From contig OZ345352.1 of the NCBI GenBank assembly GCA_977006965.1, positions 868,001 through 932,000 of the forward strand: a stretch of DNA of 64,000 bases, in the 5' to 3' direction. Each line of letters begins with the position of its first letter. The stretch's first letter is position 1. A program made the position numbers and the translations under genes. Positions 1 to 10,900 of the stretch are shown here, piece by piece. The notes beneath the pieces are model-generated. The model made no database searches. It had not been told where the DNA came from and saw nothing but the letters and a program-made list of their open reading frames with translations. Origin of the DNA: Phymatolithon calcareum. Taxonomy: Eukaryota > Rhodophyta > Florideophyceae > Hapalidiales.

Positions 1-2069
1 TCATAAAATCCATGTTTGAATGCGGAGAGAAAGCCATTTCCCAAGGGAGAAGTATAACGACTACCGACAAATGTGGCAGACTTTCTGGCGAATCGCCATA
101 AGTGGCAGCACGATGTAGCATTGTGCCCGAGAACATCAAGGTCCGTTTTCAGATCTGGCGTGTCTCCTAGAACGCAAAAAAGGTCAAGAAATATGGGAAA
201 TGTTTGTCCTTTGGCGTCCACATCCAAAAATACCTCCGTCATGCTGACGAAAATGTCCTCCTTAATGCGTTTGAAAAGCAGAGCTTTTCACGCCAGGGGG
301 TGGAAGGCCGATGATGTGAACTGTATGGGGTGAGGATCGGGCGGAGAGATGAAGATTTAGACATAGCATGTAGAATCCGTCTCCCGATGCCGAATTGCCC
401 TCTTGCATGCGAAACCCGTCCCAGTACAGCAAAAAACGATAAGCAAAGTAGGGCACACCGTTCTCAAAATTTCCTACGCCATTGGTAGATGAGAAGTTTT
501 CAGGACCTCGCTTTCCTGGGTGCTTGACGAGCAACTGGAGAGTAAGGATGTCCAGGTAGAAAGTATCGTCATTCCTATTGGGGGCGAGCAAAATATGGAT
601 AAACTGGAAGCAAAGGCGATATTGGTTGTGATTTGCGTGTCTAAATCAAGACCACCAGGAATTCATATCATATGCCTGCTTCGCTCTTCATTCTCAGCCC
701 AAAACCGATGCACAATGCAAACACGAGCATTCCTGTCATTGGACGTCAAAGTGCAAGCGAGATGCGGAGCAATCGGAGCGTTAGATACGTCAGAAGGCAA
801 TATTGGCCGCAGTAGAACAACAAAGTCTCCAGGCTTGATGTCAGGTTTCTCCCAGTCACGCCAAGCTAATTTCATCTGCCTTCTACGTTCCTTTAGGGCT
901 GCATGGCGTCTATTCATGGCAGCTGCCATATCTTGTGATACCTTCTTCTTCTTTCGTCTAGACTTCTGATCCGCATCGTTGTCACGGGGCTCCGGGTTAT
1001 CCTGTTGTTCAGGTACGTCGGGGATAGGGATATTCAAAGAATCGGATGGAGACTGGTACTGCACAAAACTGAAAAGCTTTAGTATTTCATGATCACGATG
1101 CAATAGCCCATTAGTGTCATCGCTCGCAAATTCTGGGTTATGCCTTCGGCTGTGATGGTGGATTTTCCACGAATTTGCAACCGTTCCTAGTATTGAAGTG
1201 TCCTGGTTTGTGAGGACGTGGCCGCAAAAGCAATGCTCTAGCTACGGACCCAGCGGACCGGTCCGTACGATTGACACGGAAACAACATCTCCAATCTCAG
1301 CAAATGTTGACAAATATGAATAAACCGCCGGATCGTCTACACTGATGGCATTCCTCTGATCATAAACCATTGTCTTGTGGCCACAATGGGCCATGTGTCC
1401 ACGCAATCGATGTACGTTGAGCTCTGTTCCGTCTGCGAATTTAGACTGGTGGAACATAACAAGGAGTGGACAGGAGCAGTGGCCAAGTCTGCTCTAGCGT
1501 ACTCGCTGGGAAGTATTATCCTCGTATTTGTTTTTGGTGTACTATAGCCAGAGACAATGATGCCTCTTTCTCCGGGCTTGCTTAAATCCATAGCTTCGTA
1601 GAAATCAACTGTACCAGATGCAAGACGATTAATAACGCCTTTGTTCTATTGCCTGTGGAGAGTTGTAAAGTGGGTTAGACTGCTGATACTAGTGCTGCCA
1701 AACGATACAGGTAGACTGGAGACGGGAATTTTCTTCCATGAGTGTGCTCCCTCGCGCATAACCGCCTCAGTGAAAATCCGTATTGCATGAAACTGGTCCC
1801 TAGTGAGCTTTCGAGGACCGTTCGTAGTTAGAAGAGCCCAGAGCACAGGCCAATTAGATATGACCAAACTGGAAGTGTTGTCAGGAGAAGAAGACTGTTC
1901 ATCATCCGAGTTGAATTTAGAGTAATTGAACTCTTGGGCTTCCTCGTCGCCTTTTTCCAAGCCTAGAGTCGGTGATGAAGACACTGGGCTCTTCTCAGTG
2001 CTTCCATTGCGCTGATGCGTAGGAGAGGCACTTGCATTGGCGAGGGCAGCGTCAGAGACTTCGTCTTCT
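1..2069 (-). pseudogene. Decayed Plavaka/CACTA-like DDE transposase, 3' end beyond the window
   Basis: Read on the minus strand, several broken frames follow the order of this transposase family. An acidic, Ser-rich N-terminus (about 2060-1900) is followed by a segment with WPVLWALL and LPVS (about 1870-1690). Next comes a short basic region (about 960-880) and a KPGDFVVLL stretch. The core then shows YWDGFRM, holding the probable first catalytic Asp (about 415), and a GDTPDL..GHNA stretch followed by Cys/His residues (about 155-90). The last matches the second conserved block of the intact transposase at 48155-51442. The frame changes near 1640, 1240, 600 and 165, and an in-frame TGA sits at the 5' end, so this is a dead copy. 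An intron-containing gene is possible but less likely. Family assignment is inferred from motif order. Confidence 0.5.
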
Positions 2070-2706
2070 CAAAATATCGTTTCGGGGGTCTTGGAATAGA
2101 GCTCGGCGAGTTGCGCGTCTATCAATTGGACTCCGAGAGGATATAGCACATCGAAAGCGTGGAGGGTCATCGGGAATCTGCTGAAGACGGTAGCGACTTC
2201 GCCGCTTACGCTTTGGAGTAATACTGTTCATATGTTTTAGGAGAAGCGCGAAACTGTCAGAGATGATAGACGATGTGTAGAACGAAGCAAGAGCGTGAGA
2301 GGAAACCTTTCATATACTCGTCATACGTGACAAAATCAGCTGTACAAGTAATCAAGTAAGTGAGTACATGTATGCGATGGGTACGTATAGAAGAGGACAA
2401 AGTCAGTAGAATGTAAAGGCTTGTCGCCGCGAACGATATTTCGCCCAATATTTGCTTCGATAATCAGACGGGTAGTCCTTGCATTAAAAATATTGAGGAA
2501 AACATGCAAAAGGCACGATTCCGATAGAGCTGTTTTGGTCAATACTTAGAACGCCCTGAAATATGCAGCACGTTTTATTTGGTGGGCAGTAATAAAGAAC
2601 AGTACTTGATATACATTTAAAGTATATCCAGTGATGTCTTTGTTCTATCTGAATCAGACGTACAAATAGTAGTCTGTGCGCAGATCCCTCCAGCCTTCCT
2701 GGAATT

Positions 2707-3525
2707 TTGTTTGCACTGTTTCGCAAAAAGAGACGAAACATGGACCGTCCTCAGAATGGCTCTTCAATTCCTCGGGCGTCGACCAACGCGAGGAATATTG
2801 TACCCGCTCCAACTCCCCCCAGATGCTTCGCCAGTGTGTCGAACTGGCCAAGCATTGCAGTACCACACGTCACGCATAGCGATCCACTACCCATCTCGTC
2901 AAGATGCGCTGTGCTCATTGCTCCAGCTCCGCAACGTTTTTATGCTCGGCCGTCTGGTACATCGACAAACGCGTTAGTGACAGCGCACGCTCCTGATGCT
3001 CTCCTTGTGCAAGCATCTGACATGGATCAATTGCGGAAAGCTCACGAAGCACTGACAAACCATGTGAATGCACTCACACAAGAGGTTTCCAGAACACAAA
3101 CAGACTTGTCAATGCACATTTCATCACATCTCGAAAACAAAGGGCGATTTGAGGTCCAAAGTATTACGGCGATTGCTAATGTTTGCTAAATTGAATTGCG
3201 TCAAGGTGTTGAAGGGAGACAGGTCAGAGCATGTGAAGCAACGATACACCCTTTCCGAGTCAGAGTTCATACGTCAGCTGGTTCTAAACTCTCGCAAATC
3301 TGACTTCACTTTATTTGCGTTTCAGCTAATTTTGGTCCATTTCAAGGCAGATGCGACCATTCAGTGCTCCGTATATCCCTCCCAGTTGTGTGTTCAGCTC
3401 ATTGACATACGTGAAGTAACTAATTTATGTGTTTCCTTCCAGACGTATGCCGACTTTTGTGAAGCTCTGCAGATTGACGTACACTGTCGTGAATGGGGAT
3501 TTTACAAGGAAAGACAAATTTAGGG
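2707..3525 (+). pseudogene. Degenerate reading frame with a coiled-coil stretch, unrecognised
   Basis: Two overlapping plus-strand frames (2707-3189, then a second frame from about 3070 to 3523) read as one protein broken by a frameshift near 3130. The first has a Ser/Pro/Ala-rich N-terminus, then a heptad-like helix beginning MDQLRKAHEAL. The second continues with mixed alpha/beta-like sequence. It lies about 640 bp from the upstream end of the decayed transposase and points away from it. The intact transposase at 48 kb also has a neighbour with an N-terminal coiled coil, so this could be a partner gene of the same element type. That is only an inference from layout; there is no direct match to the 51565-52593 protein. 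Confidence 0.25.
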
Positions 3526-4123
3526 AGGAGACGGCGTGCCATTCAGGTACTTGGTGTTACTTTGGTCTCTGCAATGAGCAGCTCTCCACCTTAAAGGGGA
3601 ATTTTTTTCCGATTTGGGTTGCATGTTACTAATCGTGACCAAGAATCTCCATCTCCTTCTTTAAAGCTTCGCGAGGTGGAGAGATAACTCATGGGACACC
3701 GGATTTTCATACGCCTCTATTGCTCCACACGAAATACAGAGTCATGTTTCTGCTTCAACAGAGACCTATTCCGATGGGACAGACCGCCGTCACACTTTGA
3801 GCTTTAGTAAGGCCCCGAAAGAGACCAAAAAGTTTGCCCTACACTGGGTCAGAACAGATGAAACACTGCAGCCGTACCAACATGACCCTCGGTATGTGAC
3901 GGGATGCTTGTACTCGTCAGTTCCCGTCATGGTCTTGCGAATTCGTTTACTAATTTCAACTACTCAAGAGGTATTTATAATGCCTATTAGAGAGGAAACC
4001 CTATTTGAGCTAGTTGTTTCCAGAAACTAAATGACGCCTTTATCAGCCAGAGAATGTTTCCCTGTCTCCCAGTCGTCCACCTCTTTCTAAAACATAACCA
4101 GTTACAAAAAGCACAAAATGAAA
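3526..4123. other. No supported gene
   Basis: Only short frames are present (the longest is 77 codons without an ATG-led context). No repeat or RNA gene was recognised. Confidence 0.4.
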
Positions 4124-5703
4124 CTACTGATCAAGGAAAAAGCTGCACAAATACGATCCTAATCGCCTCTCGTCGCCACAATTCTTGAAAATGTCATCAT
4201 CCTCGTCATCAACTTGCTCTCCGATACCGTCCATGAATACACTACTCTGGTCAACAGATGATTGAGCCTCCGCCAGAGCTTCTCGCTCTGACTTAAATGC
4301 AGCAAAAGACATTTCCAGCTTTTCCTTCCGGATGTGAATAATCGCACTTGTCTTCCGGTCCTCCGATTCTTCTTTGGGACTGAGCATCGCTGTTACTCTA
4401 TTCTTCGTCGTTTCTACGTATTTCTCCGTCACTTGAACAAGATCTACTGCTTCCATGGATACGAGAGGTGTTCCCAAGCTTTGACGAAGTACTCAGCGAA
4501 GCGCAATAGCAAGCACATGGACTTGTCGAAGTGAATTGTCGCACGAGTCTAGCACAACCCCGTACGTCTTCGCTCTGTACATTTCAACAGGCATGCCGAT
4601 GGCACACTTTTGCAGACTCCGTTTTTCTTCAACGGCTCAGTACAGCGGTGCCTCGTCTACATCCGACCGTTCCCCGTCCACGGAAAGGATTCTATCCTCC
4701 GCACTTTCCGCACGTTCTGCACTGGGAGGGATGCCCGTGACCAATTTTTTGTACTTTAGAGTAACCCGAAGGCTTGGAAAGTGATTCTGCAGATTTTCGA
4801 GCTCGCTCAGTTTCGCCTCAAGACGATTGGCGCACTTCTCGGTGATCTAATCAACATCCAGATCCTTCTCGTTCCCGGGTACAACCGCGAGTGGAATATT
4901 CCATATCGATCATTCGTCTTCCGCATTACCTGGGGCTTCCTCGTCCCTGCTCTTTGAATCATGAAAGATGATCTCAAACCCGTCTTCCTTCGCGCTTTCT
5001 ACTGTCTCATACAATTGAATCTTCTTAACTGAGAAAAGCATATCTCTGAACAGAAGCTTGCGGGTGCGGCTCTTCCAGTGGTGAGTAGCTCAAGAATGCT
5101 CTTGCGGCTCTCTTGGATGGCATGATTCAATTTAGTTCCAAAGCGATCAGACCAAAGGTCCGGACATTTCGCAGGAGATGGTTTCACACGCTTTCTTGGC
5201 GGGTCGCCCACAACTTCTAAACTCTCATTTGATGTCGTGATCTTAGGTTCCGCTGTGTCAACGATATATCCGGCGTACACTACAGCTTACTTCTGCTTCC
5301 CGCAGGATCGCAGCCATTCGGGGATCTTTTCAGCAGGGAAGTCGTGCTTTACTATAACCTTCGCGATCTGTTTTTCCTTCTTCGACGGTAAAAATCCCGT
5401 CTTCGCGCCAGAATCGAGGCTCCGGCGGCTCTCGCTTTACCGAGCTCCGGAATTACATCTTATGACGCCGACATCATCTCCTTCCTCCTCGTCGTCAAGT
5501 CTCCGGTTCAACGCGGTCAGCTTCTCACCGAACTCATTCCTAACTTTTCCAAGCTCCAAGCTCTGGAGCTTGTTGATTTCCTGCACGACCACCGCTTTGT
5601 GACCAGGATTACGGTCATCTTCGCGGGTTCCATGACCACGACTGTCCCTGTTCGTGCTGTTCCCATCTCGGACTCCGGTCATGACTCGAAATGGATGGCG
5701 CAA
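4124..5703 (-). pseudogene. Decayed minus-strand coding remains, unrecognised
   Basis: Three minus-strand stretches (5703-5437, 5280-4999 and 4477-4124) have protein-like composition. They hold a charged helix around ELGKVRNEFGEKL, a basic PPRKRVKPSP patch that looks like a nuclear localisation signal, and a charged helix followed by an acidic tail VDDEDDD. Between them the frame shifts and stops recur. The order suggests one former nuclear, coiled-coil-rich protein of about 450 residues. I do not recognise the family. It could instead be unrelated fragments. Confidence 0.25.
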
Positions 5704-8097
5704 AGGTCGTAGTTGAAGATTGGGGAATGGCTTTGGTCGTCTTGAAACAGCTTTTTATGTGATCACTCTCTACCTTCTTGGGCTCATTACAACGGTTTTG
5801 TCCATTCCATAAATGAAATTAAAAATATATTACCATGGCCCTTCGAATAGGCCACAAAGGTCGTTTCGTAGCGGGTACGCAGTATTGAAGCTAAAACATC
5901 ATAATTCCGTTGATATAGGACTGCAATTAGATACTATTCTAATTACATTCACTCTTTTCTACTTCAATCTGATTTTCAGCAAAAGTTGGCTATCTATACA
6001 TGTTCGTTTTTTGCAGACGGTACTGAATTACAAATATCAACTACACATCACGAAACTTATCGCCTCCTGAATGTTCTATGGCACACTATAGATTTGCCGT
6101 CGTCCCAAATTCCCAACGGCTTCGACGGAACTGTCGTGCACACAATTGTCCCCGTCAACTGTTAGGCTCGATAAGTCATAACCAGATAAGATCGGGAGCA
6201 GGTCAAAGCTAAAATGTGCACGAGATATGTAGACCATGTTTAGTTCTGCGTCGGCGAGCGGGTAAGTTTCCACATTTTCATTATCGGCTCTCGATTGTGC
6301 TACCGCACTTCTGACGCATCGCATATCATTTCAATTCTTCCTCTACACTCCAAGTGACGTACACTACTACTCTCTACATTCCTGATTTATTTACATTCCC
6401 TATCCAGACTTCTCCTCTGCTGCTCTCATCTGACTTCCGTGTTTCGAAAAATTGTGCATGTACAGTTTTCGATCGCCTCCACCCCGCGCACTAATCCACG
6501 TACTGGACATGAGCTACTTGGAACTCGCTAACAAAGCTTCTCATCATGAACGTTAAAACCCTCGCTCGGTATGTACTTCCTCTATTTCCGCTCTGATCAG
6601 TTTGGGATATTCCCTTCTGACAACATCTATTTCGTATTCCCCCACGTCTAGGTCGGAAAGAACTATTTCCGAGTAATTTGTGTAATAAATCTACGCAAAT
6701 TTCCTTCATCTGTATTGCGCTCCTTTTCTCGCATATTTTTCTTCTGAAAATTGTAATGCTGTTCACGTACAGCACGGAAAACATGTCACTCTCCATGTTG
6801 GAATGCTGCTCAGTACGATATTCAAAATTCTGTTTGTTCGTATTCCGTTCTCGACTATTCCAATACTAAATGTTCATACTGCTGCATTTCCCATATTCCA
6901 TATTCCCAATGCTCCATACTATCTGTTAACTTGCTCGCCGTCAATTTAGCCCCCAAGATGTCGCACTGATCGCAATACTCGGCTCCCCATATCTTCAATA
7001 GTTCCGCCTTTATGTTTCAATGGATCTATTACCCTCAACTTTGAGCATGTCAATTATTCATAAATTCGATGCTCCTGCACGGACGCAGTCAAAAGTTTAG
7101 ATCTATTTCACCACACTGCTCCCTCTGCAGAATTTAATGAGTCTCTTAACTAGTGCCTGATCGATATTGAATTTGCGCTATTGTTACGCAGTGATCAGGC
7201 ATATTTCAATTCCTATTTGGGCACCGGTTGCGCCTGCAGTGAAAGATACATAATTAACACAGAATTTGCGCGTAAAAGAGACGTTTTTTAGTTGAAATGC
7301 GTGTTCCTGATCGATTTTCTTTTCGGAAGAAGACATTTCTATATCAGTGGGACCATTTAAGCTAACTGTGGAGACGGTGAGCCTTGAAATCACTTTGGGG
7401 TCGTGCTGCAGTACATTTTCCAAAGTTGATACTCCTTGAATATAATCGAGAACAAAAAAGTTGCACACCCCGAAACCGCCCATAAACAGCACTTTTTGGC
7501 GTCGAAAAGTATGTCATAACAAGTACTAGAGTCGAGACTGCACTGGAAAGGGCCTAGAATGGTGTAATAAAATGGCGCGAAGCGGTGTGCCTAAACCTCT
7601 TGCTTTCCTGTGCGCGAGTAACTTTGGGCACTGTAATTCTCCATTTTGAGTTGCTCGTAGAATTGTGGTAGTATTGTAGCTCCTTGGAGTTTCGGACTGC
7701 ACAGCAGGTTACTGTAAGCATTTGTACACCTTGAGCTACCTTAACCTTTGTTTCCTCTCATACCTATATTTTATGTGTTTTTGACCCATTTGAGCGATAT
7801 GAAGGCTAGAGCAACCGCCACATGTCCCCGATTTTCAAGATAGTCTCCTTTCCTTCCAACTCTTCCAAGCATGAGTACAATCCCTCCAATGTATTTTCGG
7901 GTCCTTAGGAATCCGTTGATACTAATAAAAACGCTCGTCGTCAAACACTGAAAAAAGCGTTCCGAGAGCAGAGCCCTTCCCAGTCTGAAAAAAGGCCAAA
8001 AAAGCTTCCTTTACTCGCAAATCGTGTGTTAAAGAATTCATCCAGTTCATGAGCATTGTTTCAGCCAGTGAGAGTGCTTCAAAGATGGAAGAAATGC
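5704..8097. other. About 2.4 kb without a supported gene
   Basis: AT-richer sequence with scattered short frames on both strands. The minus frame ending at 7922 continues through the start of the gypsy LTR at 8151, so at least its beginning is not a gene. No tRNA, rRNA or terminal repeat was recognised. Confidence 0.4.
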
Positions 8098-8150
8098 TAT
8101 ATTTGAAAGAACGAATCGTGTGAGGACAGATGGGATTGGCGAACACCATG
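8098..8150 (+). pseudogene. Upstream sliver of a decayed membrane-protein gene copy, left of the gypsy insertion
   Basis: The stretch around GAAAGAAC, GGACAGATG and GATTGGC matches 43122-43170, directly upstream of the intact 525-aa gene. The match resumes at 17718, on the other side of the LTR retrotransposon. This shows that the gypsy element landed in the 5' flank of a paralogous gene copy. The last five bases, CCATG (8146-8150), are the target duplication. Confidence 0.8.
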
Positions 8151-8538
8151 TACTGACCCCAATATTGGCAGTCTTGTTGATTGAATAGGCTGGAACGTGC
8201 CGAAGGATTCATTGCTGTTACTATCATACCCAGCGCATCCGGCTGCTTGCTGATGTCGCCAGGTTGGCGAGATACTGTTTACAAATTCGCCGACGAAGGC
8301 AGATCTCCAATAGAGTTATATTTTTTAATTGTCTCCTCGTTTAGTTAGTCTTACAGTGAGCTGGGTGCTGCTCGCAAGAGATCCGGCAAAACCTAGCGCT
8401 AGTTTATATAGTATCCTACTTCGACCTTCGACGAGAAAGAGGGTAGCTCACGGTCCGCACCAAAGAGCCCCCCCCCAACTAAAAGAAAAACAAACAAAAT
8501 CATCTCTCTCTCTTTTTTTCTCTCTTTTTAATCCCACA
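8151..8538 (+). repeat. 5' LTR of the gypsy element
   Basis: This 388-bp stretch is nearly identical to 17326-17717. It begins TACTGACC, where the 3' LTR has the canonical TG start, and ends CCACA. A TATATAG box lies near 8403, as expected for an LTR promoter. A C-run and CT-rich tracts precede the 3' boundary. Confidence 0.92.
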
Positions 8539-8540
8539 TT

Positions 8541-8559
8541 TGGTACCCCCAGCAGGGCT
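8541..8559 (+). other. Probable tRNA primer-binding site
   Basis: TGGTACCCCCAGCAGGGCT starts two bases after the LTR. Its complement reads like a tRNA 3' end: CCA, an A discriminator, a 7-nt acceptor strand, a 5-nt T-stem strand beginning with C61, and A58 at the right distance. The tRNA species is not identified. The gag ATG follows immediately at 8560, an unusually tight spacing. Confidence 0.5.
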
Positions 8560-10900
8560 ATGGCGCCTCCCAGTGAGCTCATAACCTTCAATGGCGACAC
8601 CGACGCCAGGAAGTTCTTCTTCGTCTACGAAAACATTGTCCAGAAAGAAGCCTCCGTCGAGGAGAAGGCCGAAAGAGTCGTTCAGCACCTGACCGAAAAG
8701 GCCTTCGACTTTTACTACCACAAGTTTTTCCGCGAGGACACCCCAACCCCAGAGTCAAAGGACTACGCCACAGTCAAGGCGAGTCTTCTCGCCGAGTTTG
8801 CGCCTCGCCGCAGTCAAGAATCAATCATGCGTGAAGCTGTCACCCTCAAATACACAGGAGGTGACTGTCGTACCAAAGGTACAGCCGATAGGGTGAAGCT
8901 TTCGAGGGAAGCGAAAAAAAACAACTTGCTTTTGCGTTGGCTCTCAGCGTTGAGGTTGTTACTCCATCTTTGCTGAGGTGCAGAGAGTTTATATACACAT
9001 TTTTCATCTGAAATCCGTAGTCCGGGCATAAAGCCCGCTCTAATTGGTCCATTTAATCCGGAGTCGGTTAGCTATTGGCCAATACTCTCACATGTGAGCT
9101 TCAGATTACTCCACATACAGTTTAGGAGAGTAGAACTCCAATTACTCCAATTTTAGAGAGCCGCCCGTAATTGACAAAGAAATCATAATTAATGTTCGTG
9201 AATCAGAACTGTATTCCAAGTCATATGTTCGAGATCCTGAATCAGATCAAAGGTTTGAAGTATGACTTTACGAAATATTTGATTTCCGGGGGAAGTTTCA
9301 ATCGAAGCATCTAAATATTTCGCATGCAGTAGATTAATATATTATTAGATATACGAGGCAAGATGCGACCGGATTGGAGGTGGAACTACAATTACTTCAG
9401 CAAGTTTTTCAATTGCTTTTCGGATAAAAACGAGTCATGACTCAGGGTATCAGCAGTCATCCAGTATCTTGCAAGCTTTCAGACGCATATGTGCATAGCT
9501 CTCGCAATGTTGCACCGTCTCTGTGCCGTGGACGCCGGAAATGCACCCCACTGCTGCAAGAGTGACCTTCTTGTGCCTCATATTTACAATACCGATACGT
9601 ATCAGTGCAAATATGCACTGTGTGTCTAACAGGATGATGCAATTACCACCGTATTTGGGCAAGCATGCATCATTTTATCTGTTACGAAAGCCACTTATTG
9701 GCCCGTTGCAAACTAATGGTGCAATAGAATCATAGAAATGCGTGTGCTGGTTTTCAGCTTCCATCGCCAAGTTCCTAGCTCCCTAAGGGCCGCATCAGTA
9801 GACATTTCGGTAGATATATAGAGCTTCCCTCTCTTCGAGCAGCCCTCGGAGAGAAAGGGGAGCTACCTTAGCGTAACCGATCTTGGAGTAAACTCATCTT
9901 GCCGAATCCGTTTTTTTCCTTGACGGTTGGTAGCTCACAACTCATTGCGCGCGCACGACGACTGACCCCTCTTTGCGTGTCCTCTTGCGCGTCCGTGACA
10001 ATCATCGTCGGGTGATTGTCTGTTCTTTCTTCTTCCTGTGGAAGTATCTCGCACCTGAGCAAAACTCTTGAGGAGTTGTGAGCCTCTTGAGGCCAACGGC
10101 GCGTCGTAGAGACTTTGGTCTCGGGACCCTTCGACAGTCGTTTAGCGCGGCTATAACATTGGGAAGCTTTGCTTGCTTGGCTCAACGGCACCGTGCGTGT
10201 ACAAAGTTCTCCAGAAAGAACAGAAGGACCAGACCGGCAAAAGGTTAACTATCTTGCCACGATAGTTTGCTATCGCCCCACAGAAACTTCTTTACAAGAA
10301 GTGCGGGAAGCCGCGATCGTAAGGGTTCTCGGACTATCCACCCTTGAACCGCCAGGACTGTTCCTTCACGCTTCGTTTCTATCTGAAACTTGTTGATACG
10401 TTTGTTTGACATACGCTTCACCTCTGAAGTTACTGGTGAGATTTCCGTATTCTAGGATACAAGTTTTCTTGTTTCATACCAACTTGAGTGACGAAATCAA
10501 CTTCTACTGCTCTGGAGTGTTATTCATTTGGTCGTGTTTTTTGTGTCTATAGACTGGATTTACGACCCAGCGGGCTCGTTTTGAGTTTTGGCACTACAGT
10601 GACATTGACGCATTCATCCAAAAAGCTGAAAAGCTGTACCGTGAAGCCAAGGTCAATGAATCTGCCATGCGGGGTCTCCTCCGTGATGCCATTTCGTCCT
10701 CACCTACTCTCTTCCAGTTTGTTCTGTTGCGGGGTACCGCTACCTTTACCGAGATCAAGGCAGCCTGTTCCAGTTATCGCGAGGGACAGAAACTGATCTA
10801 TCCTACGGAATGTCACATCGACTCCCCAAATGTCGCTAAGGGCACCGGGGCACAAGTCTCCTTCCAGTCAGAGGCGGAGAAGAAGATTGACAAATTCTGT
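8560..10900 (+). pseudogene. gag: gag of the gypsy element, split by an insertion
   Basis: This is the Gag capsid polyprotein. The ATG at 8560 opens MAPPSELITF and a capsid-type helical domain up to codon GAC at 8863-8865. A 1733-bp insertion (8866-10598) follows, then gag resumes at 10604 with IDAFIQKAEKLYREA. The codons on either side of the insertion abut in one reading frame once the 5-bp duplication is counted once. The capsid then continues to about 10900, where the frame changes. Two CCHC zinc knuckles (CSSCKAEGHVSTQC near 10970-11011 and CLFCKKWGHKEVAC near 11050-11090) follow in the pol frame, so nucleocapsid and pol may have been one fused polyprotein. The frame before 8560 is open through the LTR, but the ATG after the primer site is the sensible start. 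Confidence 0.85.
8866..10598. mobile_element. 1733-bp insertion inside gag, probable solo LTR
   Basis: The segment starts TGTCGTACCAAA and ends with the inverse of TGTAGTGCCAAA, giving a 12-bp imperfect terminal inverted repeat with TG...CA ends. It is flanked by the exact 5-bp duplication GTGAC (8861-8865 and 10599-10603). Removing it restores gag continuity. No convincing coding region is present; short frames such as the one on the minus strand near 9868-10191 are unrecognised. A TATA-like GATATATAGAG lies near 9812. The TG...CA ends and 5-bp duplication favour a solo LTR of an unrelated element. The longish inverted repeat also allows a non-autonomous DNA transposon, for example a Ginger-type element with TGT ends. 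Confidence 0.75.

Noticed and set aside
7922-8227. 101-codon minus frame spanning the gypsy 5' LTR edge
   Set aside because: It begins inside the LTR, so it cannot be an ancestral gene as a whole.
9868-10191. 107-codon minus frame in the gag insertion
   Set aside because: No homology or motif; low-complexity charged sequence.
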